64,000 bases of DNA from Tardiphaga sp. 709 (GCF_032401055.1 NZ_CP135529.1:1736001-1800000), one strand, 5' to 3'; shown: positions 9,125 to 18,796, counted from the first letter of the stretch. Notes: generated by a model not told the origin, from the letters alone. Made by a program: numbers and translations.

Positions 9125-11467
9125 ATGACGAAGCAGGCAGGCGACTCCTCGAAGAAAACGCACAGCTCCCACTGGGGTGCCTTTTCCGGACAATGGGTCG
9201 ACGGCAAGCTCGTCATCACACCGCATCCGATCGATCCCGATCCGAATCCGATCATCCAGAATTTTCCCGACGCGCTCCGCCACAAGGCGCGCATCGCCAA
9301 GCCGATGGTGCGTCGTGGCTGGCTCGAGAACGGCCCCGGCCCGGACGATCGGCGTGGCCGCGATGCATTCGTCGAGATGGAATGGGACGAGGTGCTCGAC
9401 CTGCTCGCCGGCGAACTCAAGCGCGTCAAGGACACGCACAGTGCCAAGGCGATCTATGGCGGCTCCTATGGCTGGTCGAGTGCCGGACGCTTCCATCACG
9501 CACAGAGTCAGATCCATCGGTTTCTGAATGTCGCGCTCGGCGGCTATGTGCGCTCCGTCAACAGTTACTCGGCCGGCGCATCGACGGTTCTCATTCCGCA
9601 CATCCTCGGCAATTACGAAGACATGACCCGCCGCAATATCGGCTGGGACGAAATCGTCGAGCACACCGATATCATTCTCGCCTTCGGCGGCATGAACACC
9701 AAGAACTCGCGCGTTGCCGGCGGCGGCATCAGCAAGCACACCGAACACCGCGACATGGTCGCGCTCAGCAAGCGTGGTGGCGAACTCGTGCTGATCTCGC
9801 CGCTGAAGAGCGACCTGCCAGATGAAGTGAACCAGGACTGGGTCGCCGCGCGTCCCGGCACCGACGTGGCACTGATGCTCGGCATCGCGCATACCGCTGT
9901 CATGGACCGCACGCATGACCGCGCCTTCCTCGACAGCCATACGCACGGCTGGGATACTTTCGAAGACTATCTGATGGGCCGCAGCGACGGCCAGCCGAAA
10001 GACGCTGCCTGGGCTGCTGCGATCACTGGCCTCAAGGCCGACGCCATACTCACGCTTGCGCGTCGCCTGCCCGGCAAGCGCGCGCTCTTTGTTGTTGCGC
10101 ATTCACTGCAGCGCGCGAAGCATGGCGAACAGCCGGTGTGGATGGCCTCGGTGCTGTCGGCGATGTTCGGACAATCGGGCCTGCCCGGTGGCGGCTTCGG
10201 CTATGCGCTCGGCGCCATCGCCAATTACGGACGCCGCCAGAACGCCGTGCCGATCGCCGGCCTGCCGCAGGGCAAGAACGGCGTGAGCGAATTCATCCCG
10301 GTGGCGCGCGTCAGCGACATGCTGCTCAATCCCGGCGCACCGTTCGAATATAACGGCGCACACATGACCTATCCGGATATCAAGCTGGTCTATTGGGCCG
10401 GCGGCAATCCGTTCCATCACCATCAGGACCTCAACCGCCTGCGCAAGGCCTTCGCGCGTGTCGACACGCTGGTGGTGCACGACCTCGCCTGGACCGCATC
10501 GGCGCGCCATGCCGACTTCGTGCTCCCCTGCACCATGTCGCTGGAGCGCGAGGACATCGGCAGCTCGCAAACCGATCCGATGATGGTCGCGATGCATCAG
10601 ATGGCGGAGCCGTTTGGCGACGCGCGCGACGACTACGCGATCTTCACAGGCCTGTCGGAGCGTCTCGGCGCCGCCGATGCTTTCACCGAAGGCCGCACGC
10701 CGCGTGAATGGTTGAAGCATCTCTATCAACCTACTTACGACGGGCTCAAAGCCAAGGGCTTGGATGCGCCTGATTTCGATGCCTTCTGGGCGGCCGGCGA
10801 AGTAATGCTGCCACAGCTACCGTTGGACGGCGGCACCCTGCGCGCGTTCCGCGACGATCCCGAGGGCACGCCGCTGCCGACCACCAGCGGCAAGATCGAG
10901 ATCACGTCGGACACCATCGCCAGCTTCAATTACGACGACTGCCCCGGCCATCCGGTCTGGCTCGCGCCCGAAGACGTGGTCGATGCGACCAACCCGCTGC
11001 AGCTCGTCGCCAACCAGCCGGCCTCGCGACTGCACAGCCAGCTCGACTTCGGCGGGCACAGCTCCGCCGAGAAGCGCCGCGGCCGCGAAGTCGCGCGCAT
11101 GCATCCGGTCGATGCGGACGCGCGCGGCATCAAGGACGGTGACATCATCAAGCTGTTCAATCAGCGCGGTTCGTGTCTCGCATCCGTCGTCGTCACCGAG
11201 GACGTGATGGCCGGCGTGATCCAGCTGCCGACCGGCGCCTATTACGATCCGGAAGATCCGAACGAGGAGAAGCCGCTCTGCGTGCACGGCAATCCGAACG
11301 TGCTGACAAGGGACACCGGCACCTCGCGCCTCGCGCAGGGCTGCACGGGTCAGCTCACGGTGGTGAATGTCGAGAAATTCACCGGAAACCTGCCGCCGAT
11401 CCAGGCCTATGATCCGCCGGTCCCGGTGATCTGGCCGCGCCCGCCGAAGCTCGAAGCGGCGGAGTAG
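9125..11467 (+). CDS. Molybdopterin S/N-oxide reductase (BisC/TorZ/DMSO reductase type)
   Basis: 780-residue bis-MGD oxidoreductase of the serine-ligated DMSO reductase group. The N-terminal region has GGSYGWSSAGRFHHAQSQ and the likely molybdenum ligand S149 in NSYSAGAS, corresponding to Ser147 of DMSO reductase. No cysteine cluster precedes it, so there is no N-terminal 4Fe-4S centre. WAGGNPFHHHQDLNRL and the C-terminal cofactor-binding segment (VANQPASRLHSQLD, HPVDADARGIKDGDIIKL) are also typical. No twin-arginine or Sec signal is visible, pointing to a cytoplasmic enzyme like BisC, which reduces biotin or methionine sulfoxide and N-oxides. ATG follows the decarboxylase gene by 29 bp. Its link to the upstream CoA pathway is unclear. 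Confidence 0.88.
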   Translation: MTKQAGDSSKKTHSSHWGAFSGQWVDGKLVITPHPIDPDPNPIIQNFPDALRHKARIAKPMVRRGWLENGPGPDDRRGRDAFVEMEWDEVLDLLAGELKRVKDTHSAKAIYGGSYGWSSAGRFHHAQSQIHRFLNVALGGYVRSVNSYSAGASTVLIPHILGNYEDMTRRNIGWDEIVEHTDIILAFGGMNTKNSRVAGGGISKHTEHRDMVALSKRGGELVLISPLKSDLPDEVNQDWVAARPGTDVALMLGIAHTAVMDRTHDRAFLDSHTHGWDTFEDYLMGRSDGQPKDAAWAAAITGLKADAILTLARRLPGKRALFVVAHSLQRAKHGEQPVWMASVLSAMFGQSGLPGGGFGYALGAIANYGRRQNAVPIAGLPQGKNGVSEFIPVARVSDMLLNPGAPFEYNGAHMTYPDIKLVYWAGGNPFHHHQDLNRLRKAFARVDTLVVHDLAWTASARHADFVLPCTMSLEREDIGSSQTDPMMVAMHQMAEPFGDARDDYAIFTGLSERLGAADAFTEGRTPREWLKHLYQPTYDGLKAKGLDAPDFDAFWAAGEVMLPQLPLDGGTLRAFRDDPEGTPLPTTSGKIEITSDTIASFNYDDCPGHPVWLAPEDVVDATNPLQLVANQPASRLHSQLDFGGHSSAEKRRGREVARMHPVDADARGIKDGDIIKLFNQRGSCLASVVVTEDVMAGVIQLPTGAYYDPEDPNEEKPLCVHGNPNVLTRDTGTSRLAQGCTGQLTVVNVEKFTGNLPPIQAYDPPVPVIWPRPPKLEAAE

Positions 11468-11510
11468 TTGCGACGCCAGACAACGACGCCATCGCCTAAA
11501 ACAGAAACTC

Positions 11511-11593
11511 CGTCATGCCCGGGTTCGTCCCGGGCATCCACGTCTTTGCAGCAAAGAAAGGCGTGGATGGCCGGGACAAGCCCGGCCATGACG
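11511..11593. repeat. Long intergenic inverted repeat (CGTCATGcCCGGG family)
   Basis: Begins CGTCATG and ends CATGACG. It contains two internal hairpins (GCCCGGG...CCCGGGC and GGCCGGG...CCCGGCC) flanking a CCACGTCTTT/GCGTGG centre. A copy of the same plan is at 32025-32112. It lies between convergent genes, where it may act as a bidirectional terminator. Confidence 0.8.
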
Positions 11594-11623
11594 TGGTGAG
11601 AGGCTGGGGTTTCCCCACAAACC

Positions 11624-12421
11624 TCAAGCCTTCCCAAACGTCTCCCGCATCTTCGCCTGGATCTTCGCCATGCCGCCGATCCAGCGGTCGTAGTTCTCGG
11701 TCTTCTTGCGCATGTAATCAATCACCTGCTTGTGCGGCAGGATCAGGAAGGTCTCCGCTTCGATCCCCGCCAGCGCATCCTGCGCGACCTGCTCCGGCGA
11801 CAGGTTGCCGTCATTGGATTGCGGGCCTTTCGGGATGTTTTTCAGCATGTTGGTATCGACGCCCTGCGGGCAGAGGATCGAGACCTTGATGTTATCCGCC
11901 CGGTGCGAGATCGCGAGATTTTCGGCGAAGCCAACCGCGGCATGTTTGGTGGTCGAATAGGCAGGGCTGCCGACTTGCGAGAGGAGCCCCGCGGCCGAGA
12001 TCGTATTGAGGAAATAACCGCCGCCACGCGCCTTGTAGAGCGGGATCAGATGCCGCGCGGCATAGACATGGGCCATCACATGGATCGCCCAGCTCCGCGC
12101 CCATGGTTCATCCGACGTGCCACCGGCATTCGGGCTCATGGGATCGAAACCGCCGCCGATGCCGGCATTGGAGCAGAACAGCGCGATCGGCCCGTAATGC
12201 CGTTCGGTCAGTTCGATCACATGCTGGATGTCTTTTTCCTTGCCGACATCGCATCGGAACGCGGCGCCGCCGATGGACTCTGCAACGGCGGTCGCACGCT
12301 CACCGTCGAGATCGACGACGACAACTTTCGCTGCACCCGCTTTATGAAATGTCTCGCATAACGCCTGGCCGATGCCATTGGCGCCACCGGTCACGACGAC
12401 GACCTTACCGGTCACCTGCAT
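11624..12421 (-). CDS. Short-chain dehydrogenase/reductase
   Basis: 265-residue classical SDR. It has the NAD(P)-binding glycine motif TGGANGIGQ near the N-terminus, the structural NAG motif (CSNAGIGG) and the catalytic Ser/Tyr/Lys in NTISAAG...YSTTKHA. The ATG at 12421 (MQVTGKVVVVTGG) is chosen over an upstream in-frame ATG because AAGGGGAG lies just before it and because the upstream extension runs into a palindromic repeat. Acidic residue VVVVDLDGER at the end of beta-2 suggests NAD rather than NADP. Convergent with the molybdenum reductase. The alcohol or ketone substrate cannot be told from sequence. Confidence 0.87.
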   Translation of the reverse strand: MQVTGKVVVVTGGANGIGQALCETFHKAGAAKVVVVDLDGERATAVAESIGGAAFRCDVGKEKDIQHVIELTERHYGPIALFCSNAGIGGGFDPMSPNAGGTSDEPWARSWAIHVMAHVYAARHLIPLYKARGGGYFLNTISAAGLLSQVGSPAYSTTKHAAVGFAENLAISHRADNIKVSILCPQGVDTNMLKNIPKGPQSNDGNLSPEQVAQDALAGIEAETFLILPHKQVIDYMRKKTENYDRWIGGMAKIQAKMRETFGKA

Positions 12422-12453
12422 GCCGCACTCCCCTTGATGTTTTTGTTTCTTGT

Positions 12454-12507
12454 TAGAGCATGATCCGATCCGAAAACCGGTATCCACTTTCCGGGATCAT
12501 GCCCTAG
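12454..12507. repeat. GCATGATC palindromic repeat overlapping a stop codon
   Basis: Arms TAGAGCATGATCC and GGATCATGCCCTA enclose CCGAAAACCGG and a TCCACTTTCCGG segment. A second copy of the same plan is at 47597-47647. The TAG stop of the haemolysin III-like gene (12506-12504 on the minus strand) falls inside the end of the repeat. Confidence 0.82.
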
Positions 12508-13202
12508 GTGCTCAGCACCATGTCGAGCACGGCCGTATAGTGGCACGCGGCGCCGAGCAGGACAAATGCGTGCCAGATGGCGTTCTGGAAACGCAGCCGC
12601 TGCCAGGCGTGGAATACGACGCCCAGCGTATACAGCGTGCCGCCGGCGGCGACGAACCACATGGTCAGCGGCGGCAGCGGCGTGAACACGGCGTCATAGG
12701 CCATCAAGCCGCTCCAGCCCATGGCGAGATAGAGCACGACCGCAAGGCGATCGAAACGGCCGGGATAAACGAGCTTGATGACGATGCCGGTGATGGCGAC
12801 GCTCCACACGCCGGCGAGCAGCGAGATCGCGAGCCGTGTATTGGCGATCTGCGCAAAGAACGGCGTGTAGGTCGCGGCGATGAGAAGATAGATCGCGGAG
12901 TGATCGAAGCGACGCAGGAACCACTTTCGCGGCGACACCGGCCACATATTGTAGATGGCCGACAGCACCAGCATGGCCAGCAGGCCGACGGAATAGACCG
13001 AGACGGTCACGACTTCATACGCCGTCGCAAACACGGCAGCGAGGACGATGAGAACCGTGGCGGCGATCAGGCCGGAGAACACGCCGAGCCCGTGAACGAT
13101 GCCGTCGGCGATCAGCTCGGCACGGTCGTAATTCCAGCGGATCGCGCCGGCCACCATGTGAGCGGAATTGCTGGTCAGTTCTTTGATGCGAAAAACGGTC
13201 AT
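12504..13202 (-). CDS. Haemolysin III/PAQR-like membrane protein (YqfA family)
   Basis: 232-residue integral membrane protein with about seven hydrophobic segments. Family features are the N-terminal ADGIVHGLG, the central RRFDHSAIYLLIAATYTPF and the C-terminal HAFVLLGAACHYTAV with histidines at positions expected for the CREST/PAQR metal site. Despite the family name, a haemolytic role is not established for such proteins; roles in membrane lipid homeostasis or as hydrolases are suspected for the superfamily. ATG at 13202. Divergent from ycjX across 224 bp. Confidence 0.87.
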   Translation of the reverse strand: MTVFRIKELTSNSAHMVAGAIRWNYDRAELIADGIVHGLGVFSGLIAATVLIVLAAVFATAYEVVTVSVYSVGLLAMLVLSAIYNMWPVSPRKWFLRRFDHSAIYLLIAATYTPFFAQIANTRLAISLLAGVWSVAITGIVIKLVYPGRFDRLAVVLYLAMGWSGLMAYDAVFTPLPPLTMWFVAAGGTLYTLGVVFHAWQRLRFQNAIWHAFVLLGAACHYTAVLDMVLST

Positions 13203-13426
13203 GGTGGCGTCAACCCGGCCGGTGCTATGCGGTGAGCTTGCCCCGTAAGCCCGCCTGTGACTTCCCCTGAAATCAGCGATAGATCATAGGCTGGAGATCG
13301 TCAACGAAAGCCAAACGACGAAGTGACGACGCTTTCGTGACGAACTTGATTTCAGCCAGACAATCGCCATTTTTAAAGGCAGATCAACACCCGCGCACCA
13401 TTCACCATGATGAGCTTTCCCGCACG

Positions 13427-14890
13427 ATGCCCAGCCTGTCCGAACTCGTCGAAGAAGCGCGGCTGTCTGCGCGCGCATTGCTCGATTATGGCGATGGTCT
13501 GTTCAATCCCACGGTGCGGCTTGGGGTCACAGGCCTGTCGCGCGCCGGCAAGACGGTCTTCATTACTGCACTCGTGCATGGCCTGACGCGCGGCGGACGC
13601 TTTCCGGTGTTCGAGTCGCTGGCCACCGGGCGCATCGCGCAAGCGCGTCTTGCGCCGCAGCCCGACGATGCCGTCCCGCGTTTTGCCTATGAGGAACATC
13701 TACGCACGCTGATCGATGAGCGCCGCTGGCCGAACTCGACAACGGATATCAGCGAGCTGCGTCTGGTCATCGACTATCAGCGCACGAGCGGCGCCGACCG
13801 CAAGCTCACGCTCGACATCGTCGACTATCCCGGCGAATGGCTGCTGGATCTGCCCTTGCTCAACAAGAGCTATGAGGAATGGTCGGCGGAGAGCCTTGCG
13901 CTGTCGCGGCAGGGTCCGCGCGCGGCGCTGGCTGCGGCGTTTCACGCGCATCTTGCCACGCTCGATCCCAATGCGCCGGAAAACGAGCAGGCTACACTGA
14001 TCGCAGCAAAACTCTTCACCGACTATCTGCGCGCCTGCCGCGACGAACGCTTCGCCATGAGCCTGCTGCCGCCGGGCCGGTTCCTGATGCCGGGCAATCT
14101 TGCAGGCTCGCCGGCACTCACCTTTGCGCCGCTCGACGTCGCCAGCGATGGCAGCGCACCGGATGGTTCGCTGTGGGCGATGATGAAGCGACGCTACGAG
14201 GCCTACAAGGACGTCGTCGTCCGCCCTTTCTTCCGCGATCACTTCTCCAGGCTGGATCGGCAAATCGTACTCGTCGATGCGCTCTCTGCCTTCAATGCGG
14301 GACCCGAAGCGCTGCACGATCTCGAAGCGGCGCTCGCCGGCATTCTCGATTGTTTCCGCATCGGCCGGAGCACGATCCTCAGCACGCTGTTCCGCCCGCG
14401 CGTCGATCGCATCCTGTTTGCGGCGACCAAGGCCGATCATCTGCATCACCTCAGCCACGACCGGCTGGAGGATGTGCTCAGGCGTACCGTAACCAAAGCC
14501 GTTGCGCGCTCGGAGCTCGCTGGTGCATCCGTCGATGTCGTCGCCATCGCCGCCGTGCGCGCCACCAAGGAAGCGCTGGTGCAACGCGGCCGCGACAAGC
14601 TACCGTCGATCCTGGGCACGCCCGCCGCCGGCGAGGTCGCCAATGGCGAGACCTTCGACGGCGAGACCGAAGTCGCGACCTTCCCCGGCGATCTGCCGAC
14701 CGATCTCGATGGTTTGTTCACCGGCGGTTCTTTCAAGGGCCTCTCGACAGATGCCGCCGACAAGGCCGACTATCGCTTCCTGCGCTTCCGCCCGCCGCTG
14801 CTCACCCGCGACGGCGGCGAGGAGCCGGCGCTGCCTCACATCCGCCTCGACCGCGCGCTCCAGTTCCTGATCGGAGACAGGCTGCAATGA
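13427..14890 (+). CDS. ycjX: YcjX-family P-loop GTPase-like protein
   Basis: 487-residue YcjX family protein. It carries a Walker A motif in GVTGLSRAGKTVF, the family stretch LDIVDYPGEWLLDLPLL (a DxxG-like switch region) and FAATKADHLHH, resembling a nucleotide-specificity TKAD motif. The ATG at 13427 (MPSLSELVEEARLSARALLDYG) is preferred to an in-frame GTG at 13337 because family members start here. Its last codons overlap ycjF by ATGA. In enterobacteria ycjX-ycjF are stress-induced neighbours of psp genes; no psp genes are seen here. The molecular role is unknown. Confidence 0.88.
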   Translation: MPSLSELVEEARLSARALLDYGDGLFNPTVRLGVTGLSRAGKTVFITALVHGLTRGGRFPVFESLATGRIAQARLAPQPDDAVPRFAYEEHLRTLIDERRWPNSTTDISELRLVIDYQRTSGADRKLTLDIVDYPGEWLLDLPLLNKSYEEWSAESLALSRQGPRAALAAAFHAHLATLDPNAPENEQATLIAAKLFTDYLRACRDERFAMSLLPPGRFLMPGNLAGSPALTFAPLDVASDGSAPDGSLWAMMKRRYEAYKDVVVRPFFRDHFSRLDRQIVLVDALSAFNAGPEALHDLEAALAGILDCFRIGRSTILSTLFRPRVDRILFAATKADHLHHLSHDRLEDVLRRTVTKAVARSELAGASVDVVAIAAVRATKEALVQRGRDKLPSILGTPAAGEVANGETFDGETEVATFPGDLPTDLDGLFTGGSFKGLSTDAADKADYRFLRFRPPLLTRDGGEEPALPHIRLDRALQFLIGDRLQ

Positions 14891-15921
14891 CCGACCGTAC
14901 GCGCCGCCCGGCCACGTTCCGGCTCGACGATCCCCACGTCACCGTGATGGACGCCGACGAAGATGCCGGCCGCCTCGCCCGCGGCACCATCCGCATCACA
15001 CCCGAAGCCGATCCGATGGCGATGCCCGTCGTCATCGACGAGCCGCTGCGGCCGGTACGGACCGGCTTCCGCTGGGGCACGCTGTTCTGGACCGGGCTCG
15101 GCGGCCTCGTGCTGCTTGGCACGGGTCTCGGCGTCACGCAACTGGTCCGCGACCTGTTCGCCATCAATGACGGCCTCGGCTTTCTCGGCCTCGGCTTCGC
15201 TGCGCTGGTCAGCATCGCGCTGATCGCCATCATCACCCGCGAGGCGCTGAGCCTGATGCGCCTCGCCACCATCGAGAAGCTGCATGCCCGCGCGCTCGCC
15301 GTGATCGCCAGCGATGACCGCGCCGAGAGCCGCGCCGTGCTCGCCGACCTGCTGAAACTCGCCCACACCAATCCGCGCCTCGCCCGCGCCCGCACGGCCC
15401 TGCAGGGCCATGCCGACGATATCATCGACGGCGCCGATCTCATTCGCGTGGCCGAACGTGAATTGATGAGCCCGCTCGACATCGAAGCGCGCCGCCTCGT
15501 CTCGGTCGCCGCGCAGCGCGTCTCGGTGGTGACCGCTGTCAGCCCGCGCGCCGTGGTCGATGTGCTGTTCGTCGCCGCCGCGGCGATCCGGCTGGTCCGG
15601 CAGCTCGCAAAACTCTATGGCGGCCGGCCGGGGACGCTCGGGATGATCACGCTGATGCGTCATGCCATCAGCCATCTCGCCATCACCGGCGGCATGGCCG
15701 CCAGCGACAGCATGATCCAGCAGGTGCTCGGTCACGGCATCGCCGCGAAACTCTCGCAGCGGCTCGGCGAAGGCGTGCTCAATGGCCTGCTCACGGCCCG
15801 CCTGGGTCTCGCCGCCATCGATGTGACGCGGCCGTTGCCATTCACGGCGCTGCCACGCCCGCAGCTTGGCGATCTCGCGAAGGATCTGTTGCGGAAGCGG
15901 GATGGGGAAGAGAACGCGTAA
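14887..15921 (+). CDS. ycjF: YcjF/DUF697-type inner-membrane protein
   Basis: 344-residue protein starting at the ATG that overlaps the ycjX stop (ATGA), indicating translational coupling. A polar N-terminus of about 60 residues is followed by two membrane segments (TLFWTGLGGLVLLGTGLGV and LGFLGLGFAALVSIALIAII). The C-terminal DUF697 region follows, with SPRAVVDVLFVAAAAIRLVRQLA and the tail LPRPQLGDLAKDLL. The length is close to the E. coli YcjF length. It is a partner of YcjX by conserved neighbourhood; function unknown. Confidence 0.85.
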   Translation: MTDRTRRPATFRLDDPHVTVMDADEDAGRLARGTIRITPEADPMAMPVVIDEPLRPVRTGFRWGTLFWTGLGGLVLLGTGLGVTQLVRDLFAINDGLGFLGLGFAALVSIALIAIITREALSLMRLATIEKLHARALAVIASDDRAESRAVLADLLKLAHTNPRLARARTALQGHADDIIDGADLIRVAERELMSPLDIEARRLVSVAAQRVSVVTAVSPRAVVDVLFVAAAAIRLVRQLAKLYGGRPGTLGMITLMRHAISHLAITGGMAASDSMIQQVLGHGIAAKLSQRLGEGVLNGLLTARLGLAAIDVTRPLPFTALPRPQLGDLAKDLLRKRDGEENA

Positions 15922-15933
15922 TCCGCACTACTT

Positions 15934-16326
15934 CTAGACTGCGGCCACGCAGTCGACCTCAACGTCGAACGGGCCATGCCATCCCGCAACGATGAAAAAG
16001 CCGCGCGCCGGCGGATCCGCCGAGAAGTAACGCGCATAAACCCGATTGATGGTTTCGAACTGATCGGCCCCGGTGCAATAGACATTGCACTTGATCACCC
16101 TGTCGATCGATGAACCCGCAGCCGTGAGACACAGCGCCATCTGATCGAGGACGATCTCGATCTGCCGCTCCAGCGGAAAGCGCCTGATCTCCCCGGTCTC
16201 AGGATCATAGGGCGGCAGTTGCGAAACATAGACGAGATCGCCGTAGCGCACGGCCGGCGCGACAGGAACCTTCCGTGCTTCGAAATAGGATGAGAACGGT
16301 TCGACGCGAATGAACTGTGCCTGCAT
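15934..16326 (-). CDS. RidA/YjgF/UK114 family protein
   Basis: 130-residue Rid protein. The family deaminates reactive enamine/imine intermediates formed by PLP enzymes. Recognisable parts are [41 protein letters not shown] and the end [11 protein letters not shown]. The canonical RidA arginine (R105 region, PxRxxVxV) is replaced by [13 protein letters not shown], so it probably belongs to a Rid subgroup other than RidA itself. ATG at 16326 is chosen because GGGAGCGG precedes it; the longer frame starts in the promoter region. Divergent from an ArsR-type regulator that may control it. Confidence 0.85.
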   Translation of the reverse strand: MQAQFIRVEPFSSYFEARKVPVAPAVRYGDLVYVSQLPPYDPETGEIRRFPLERQIEIVLDQMALCLTAAGSSIDRVIKCNVYCTGADQFETINRVYARYFSADPPARGFFIVAGWHGPFDVEVDCVAAV

Positions 16327-16455
16327 GTTTCCGCTCCCGGCTGCCATTATTGATCGCATCATCGCACGGGCCGCGGCCGGCGCCGGGCCAATTGGTTCGG
16401 CGCCGGCCGAACCGACGGGAGTGGCGGATTATCCGGCGAGCCGCTACGCTGGGAT

Positions 16456-17217
16456 ATGGTCGCCTCCGCAAACATGGTCGAAGTCGCAGCGCTGGTCGGC
16501 GACACGGCGCGCGCGACCATGCTTGCGGCACTTATGGGAGGTCAGGCGCTTACGGCAACCGAGCTGGCGTTTCAGGCCCGGATATCCCGCCCCACCGCGA
16601 GCGAACATTTGGCTCAGCTGCTCAACGCGCGATTGATATCGGTAACACCGAGCGGGCGGTTTCGTTACTATCGGATCACATCACCGCTCGTGGCCCAGAT
16701 GCTGGAAAGCATGATCGCCGTCGCAGCCCTGGAAATGCCACCGAGGCATCGACCGCGCTCCGCCCGCGATGAAGCACTGTGCCTTGCGCGCAGTTGCTAC
16801 GATCACATGGCCGGACGGCTGGGCGTTGCAGTCGCGGACGCGTTGATCGCACGAGACTACATGCATCTGAGTGCAGACGGCGGAGCCCTGACCGACGCAG
16901 GCCACCGCTTCCTCTGCGACTTCGGAGCCAAGCTTGAAACCGACCGTCGCAGCAAGCGCATCTTCTGCCGGGCCTGTCTCGACTGGAGCGAGCGGCGCTA
17001 TCATGTGGGTGGATTGGTCGGCGCCGAGCTGCAACGGCGGTTTCTGGAACTCGGATGGGTTGCGCGAACGGGTGCGACCCGCGCCTTTAGAGTAACAGAT
17101 GCCGGCAAGATCGAACTGAAAGACATATTTGGCATCGATCTGGACGTCGCAGGCGCCAGTCGCGACCTGCTTTCGCCTCGTCAGCCGGGAGAGAGTCCTC
17201 AGCGCGCTGCCAGCTGA
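16456..17217 (+). CDS. ArsR-type winged-helix transcriptional regulator with long C-terminal extension
   Basis: 253 residues. The N-terminal winged helix (LVGDTARATMLAALMGGQALTATELA...ISRPTASEHLAQLLNARLI...GRFRYYRI) fits the ArsR family. About 150 further residues follow, longer than classical metal sensors, including a close Cys pair in IFCRACLDWSERRYHVGG. This resembles the longer regulators found beside efflux or metabolic genes rather than arsenic sensors. It is divergent from the RidA gene (129 bp gap) and its 3' end overlaps the convergent glycosyltransferase gene by 19 bp. Effector unknown; the Cys pair could bind metal or sense redox. Confidence 0.85.
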   Translation: MVASANMVEVAALVGDTARATMLAALMGGQALTATELAFQARISRPTASEHLAQLLNARLISVTPSGRFRYYRITSPLVAQMLESMIAVAALEMPPRHRPRSARDEALCLARSCYDHMAGRLGVAVADALIARDYMHLSADGGALTDAGHRFLCDFGAKLETDRRSKRIFCRACLDWSERRYHVGGLVGAELQRRFLELGWVARTGATRAFRVTDAGKIELKDIFGIDLDVAGASRDLLSPRQPGESPQRAAS

Positions 17218-18796
17218 ATGCGTGACGGCACAGACATCTCCGCCAGCGCCGGCCAGCGATAGAACGGCGTATCAGGCTTCGGCGTCAGGTCCGGCGTCCA
17301 GCCCGTGAGCTTGTCGATCGCATAGTGCTTCATGGCCGTGCCGCGCCAGATGGTATCGACTTCGACAACAGGCGTGAGCACTGCACTCGTCGTCGCCAGC
17401 AGCGGGCGCTGATTGTCCGCGGTCTGCGCGATGTAGAGTCCGGTGTGCCCCTTAATTCTGTCCATGCCGGGATCGCGGAAACCGATAAATCTGGCGCGCT
17501 CGTTGACCTGCACCACCGGCACCTTGTCTTTCAGATGCCAGCGCAGCATTGCATAGGTGCGGTAGTCGGTCGTCGCGATCCACGTGGCGCCGGTGGTCTT
17601 CATCTCCGCCAATGCGCGGTCGGCCAGCACCTGATAGCCGCCCTCGCCGCCGAGCGGATCGTTCTTGCCGATCAGATTCCACGGCGCGGCCACGCTATAG
17701 AGGAACACCAGGACTACCAGCGGAATCCCGGTGACGATGGCAGCGATGCTCCAGCCATAGGAGGCACGCACCATGCGCGGCGACCAGCCGTCGACCGGCA
17801 GTTTCGTCAGGTTGATCGCCGCTGCAGCGATGCCGGCGGGCCACAGGAACATCGGCCAGGTATCGCCGACACGCAGGGTCAGCGACTTCCATGCAAAGAA
17901 AAAAACGGCACCAATACGCAGGTGGCGAGCAGGATCGCGACCGGTTCGCGGCGGCGATAGCCACGCCATGCCGTGACGACAACCGCGGAGAGAATGACCG
18001 GCATCAGGATGAAGCCGACCTGACCGAACTGCAGGCCGAGAAAATCGCCGAGCGTGCGCAGCGACACCTCGTTGTTCGTGGTGGCGCGGATGAACTGGAA
18101 CCTGAACGACGCCCAGTCGTGGCCGGCATTCCAGATCAGGACCGGCGACGAGATCGCCAGTGCGATCAGCACGGCCAGCCATGGATACGGGCTGCGCAGC
18201 CAGCGCCCGCGCCATTCCGGCACCAGCATGAATGCGAGAATCCCGGGCACGAACATCACCACCGTGAGTTTGGACAGCAATGCGAAGCCGCCAAAGGCGC
18301 CGGCAGCGAGCCACCAGCGCCCGTCATGGCTTTCGGCCAGCCGCACCAGCGACCAGAGCATCGCCATGGCGAACGGAATCAACGCCACATCCGGCGCGAC
18401 CTTGGCCATCAACAATCCGTAATACAGCGCCGCTTCCGACATCAGCACCGCCAGCAGCACCGCACGCAGATCCTGCGTAACGCGGCGAACAATGTCGGCG
18501 AGCAGCAATTGCGTCACCGCCATCGCCACGATACCAGCGAAACGCGCGCCGAAATTCGTGTCGCCGAAGATCAGTGTGCCCGCACGGATAAACCATGAGA
18601 TCATTGGCGGATGATCGAGGAACGACAGCACGCTCTCCTTCGACCAGGTCCAGTAATAGGCCTCATCGGTGCGCAGATCGAATAGCCCGGCATAGACCAG
18701 CCGCATCGCGGTCAGCGCGACAAGCGATGCGCCGATCACCCAAAAGGCGCGGCGGGATACATTCCGATCGAGGTAAGGGTCGGGAAAAGACGTCAT
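17199..18796 (-). pseudogene. Membrane glycosyltransferase (GT39/ArnT-like), split by a frameshift
   Basis: About 530 residues in two frames. The N-terminal part (18796 leftward) has the GT39/PMT hallmarks: an early acidic luminal motif FDLRTDEAYYWTW, then SFLDHPPMISWFI and repeated membrane helices, ending abruptly in PFFSLHGSR. The C-terminal part continues as FFFAWKSLTLRVGDTWPMFLWPAG with a periplasmic domain to RIQLAAR. The break is at the A7 run (17899-17905, T7 on the coding strand); one more T would restore PFFFFAWKSL. So it is either a one-base deletion or a homopolymer sequencing error, and transcriptional slippage is conceivable but the run is short. ATG at 18796 (MTSFPDPYLDR). Such enzymes move a sugar from polyprenyl phosphate to lipid or protein. 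Confidence 0.83.

Noticed and set aside
13879-14886. Open frame in another phase running through ycjX into the ycjF frame
   Set aside because: Residues before 14887 are a shadow of ycjX; the real start of ycjF is the ATGA overlap at 14887.
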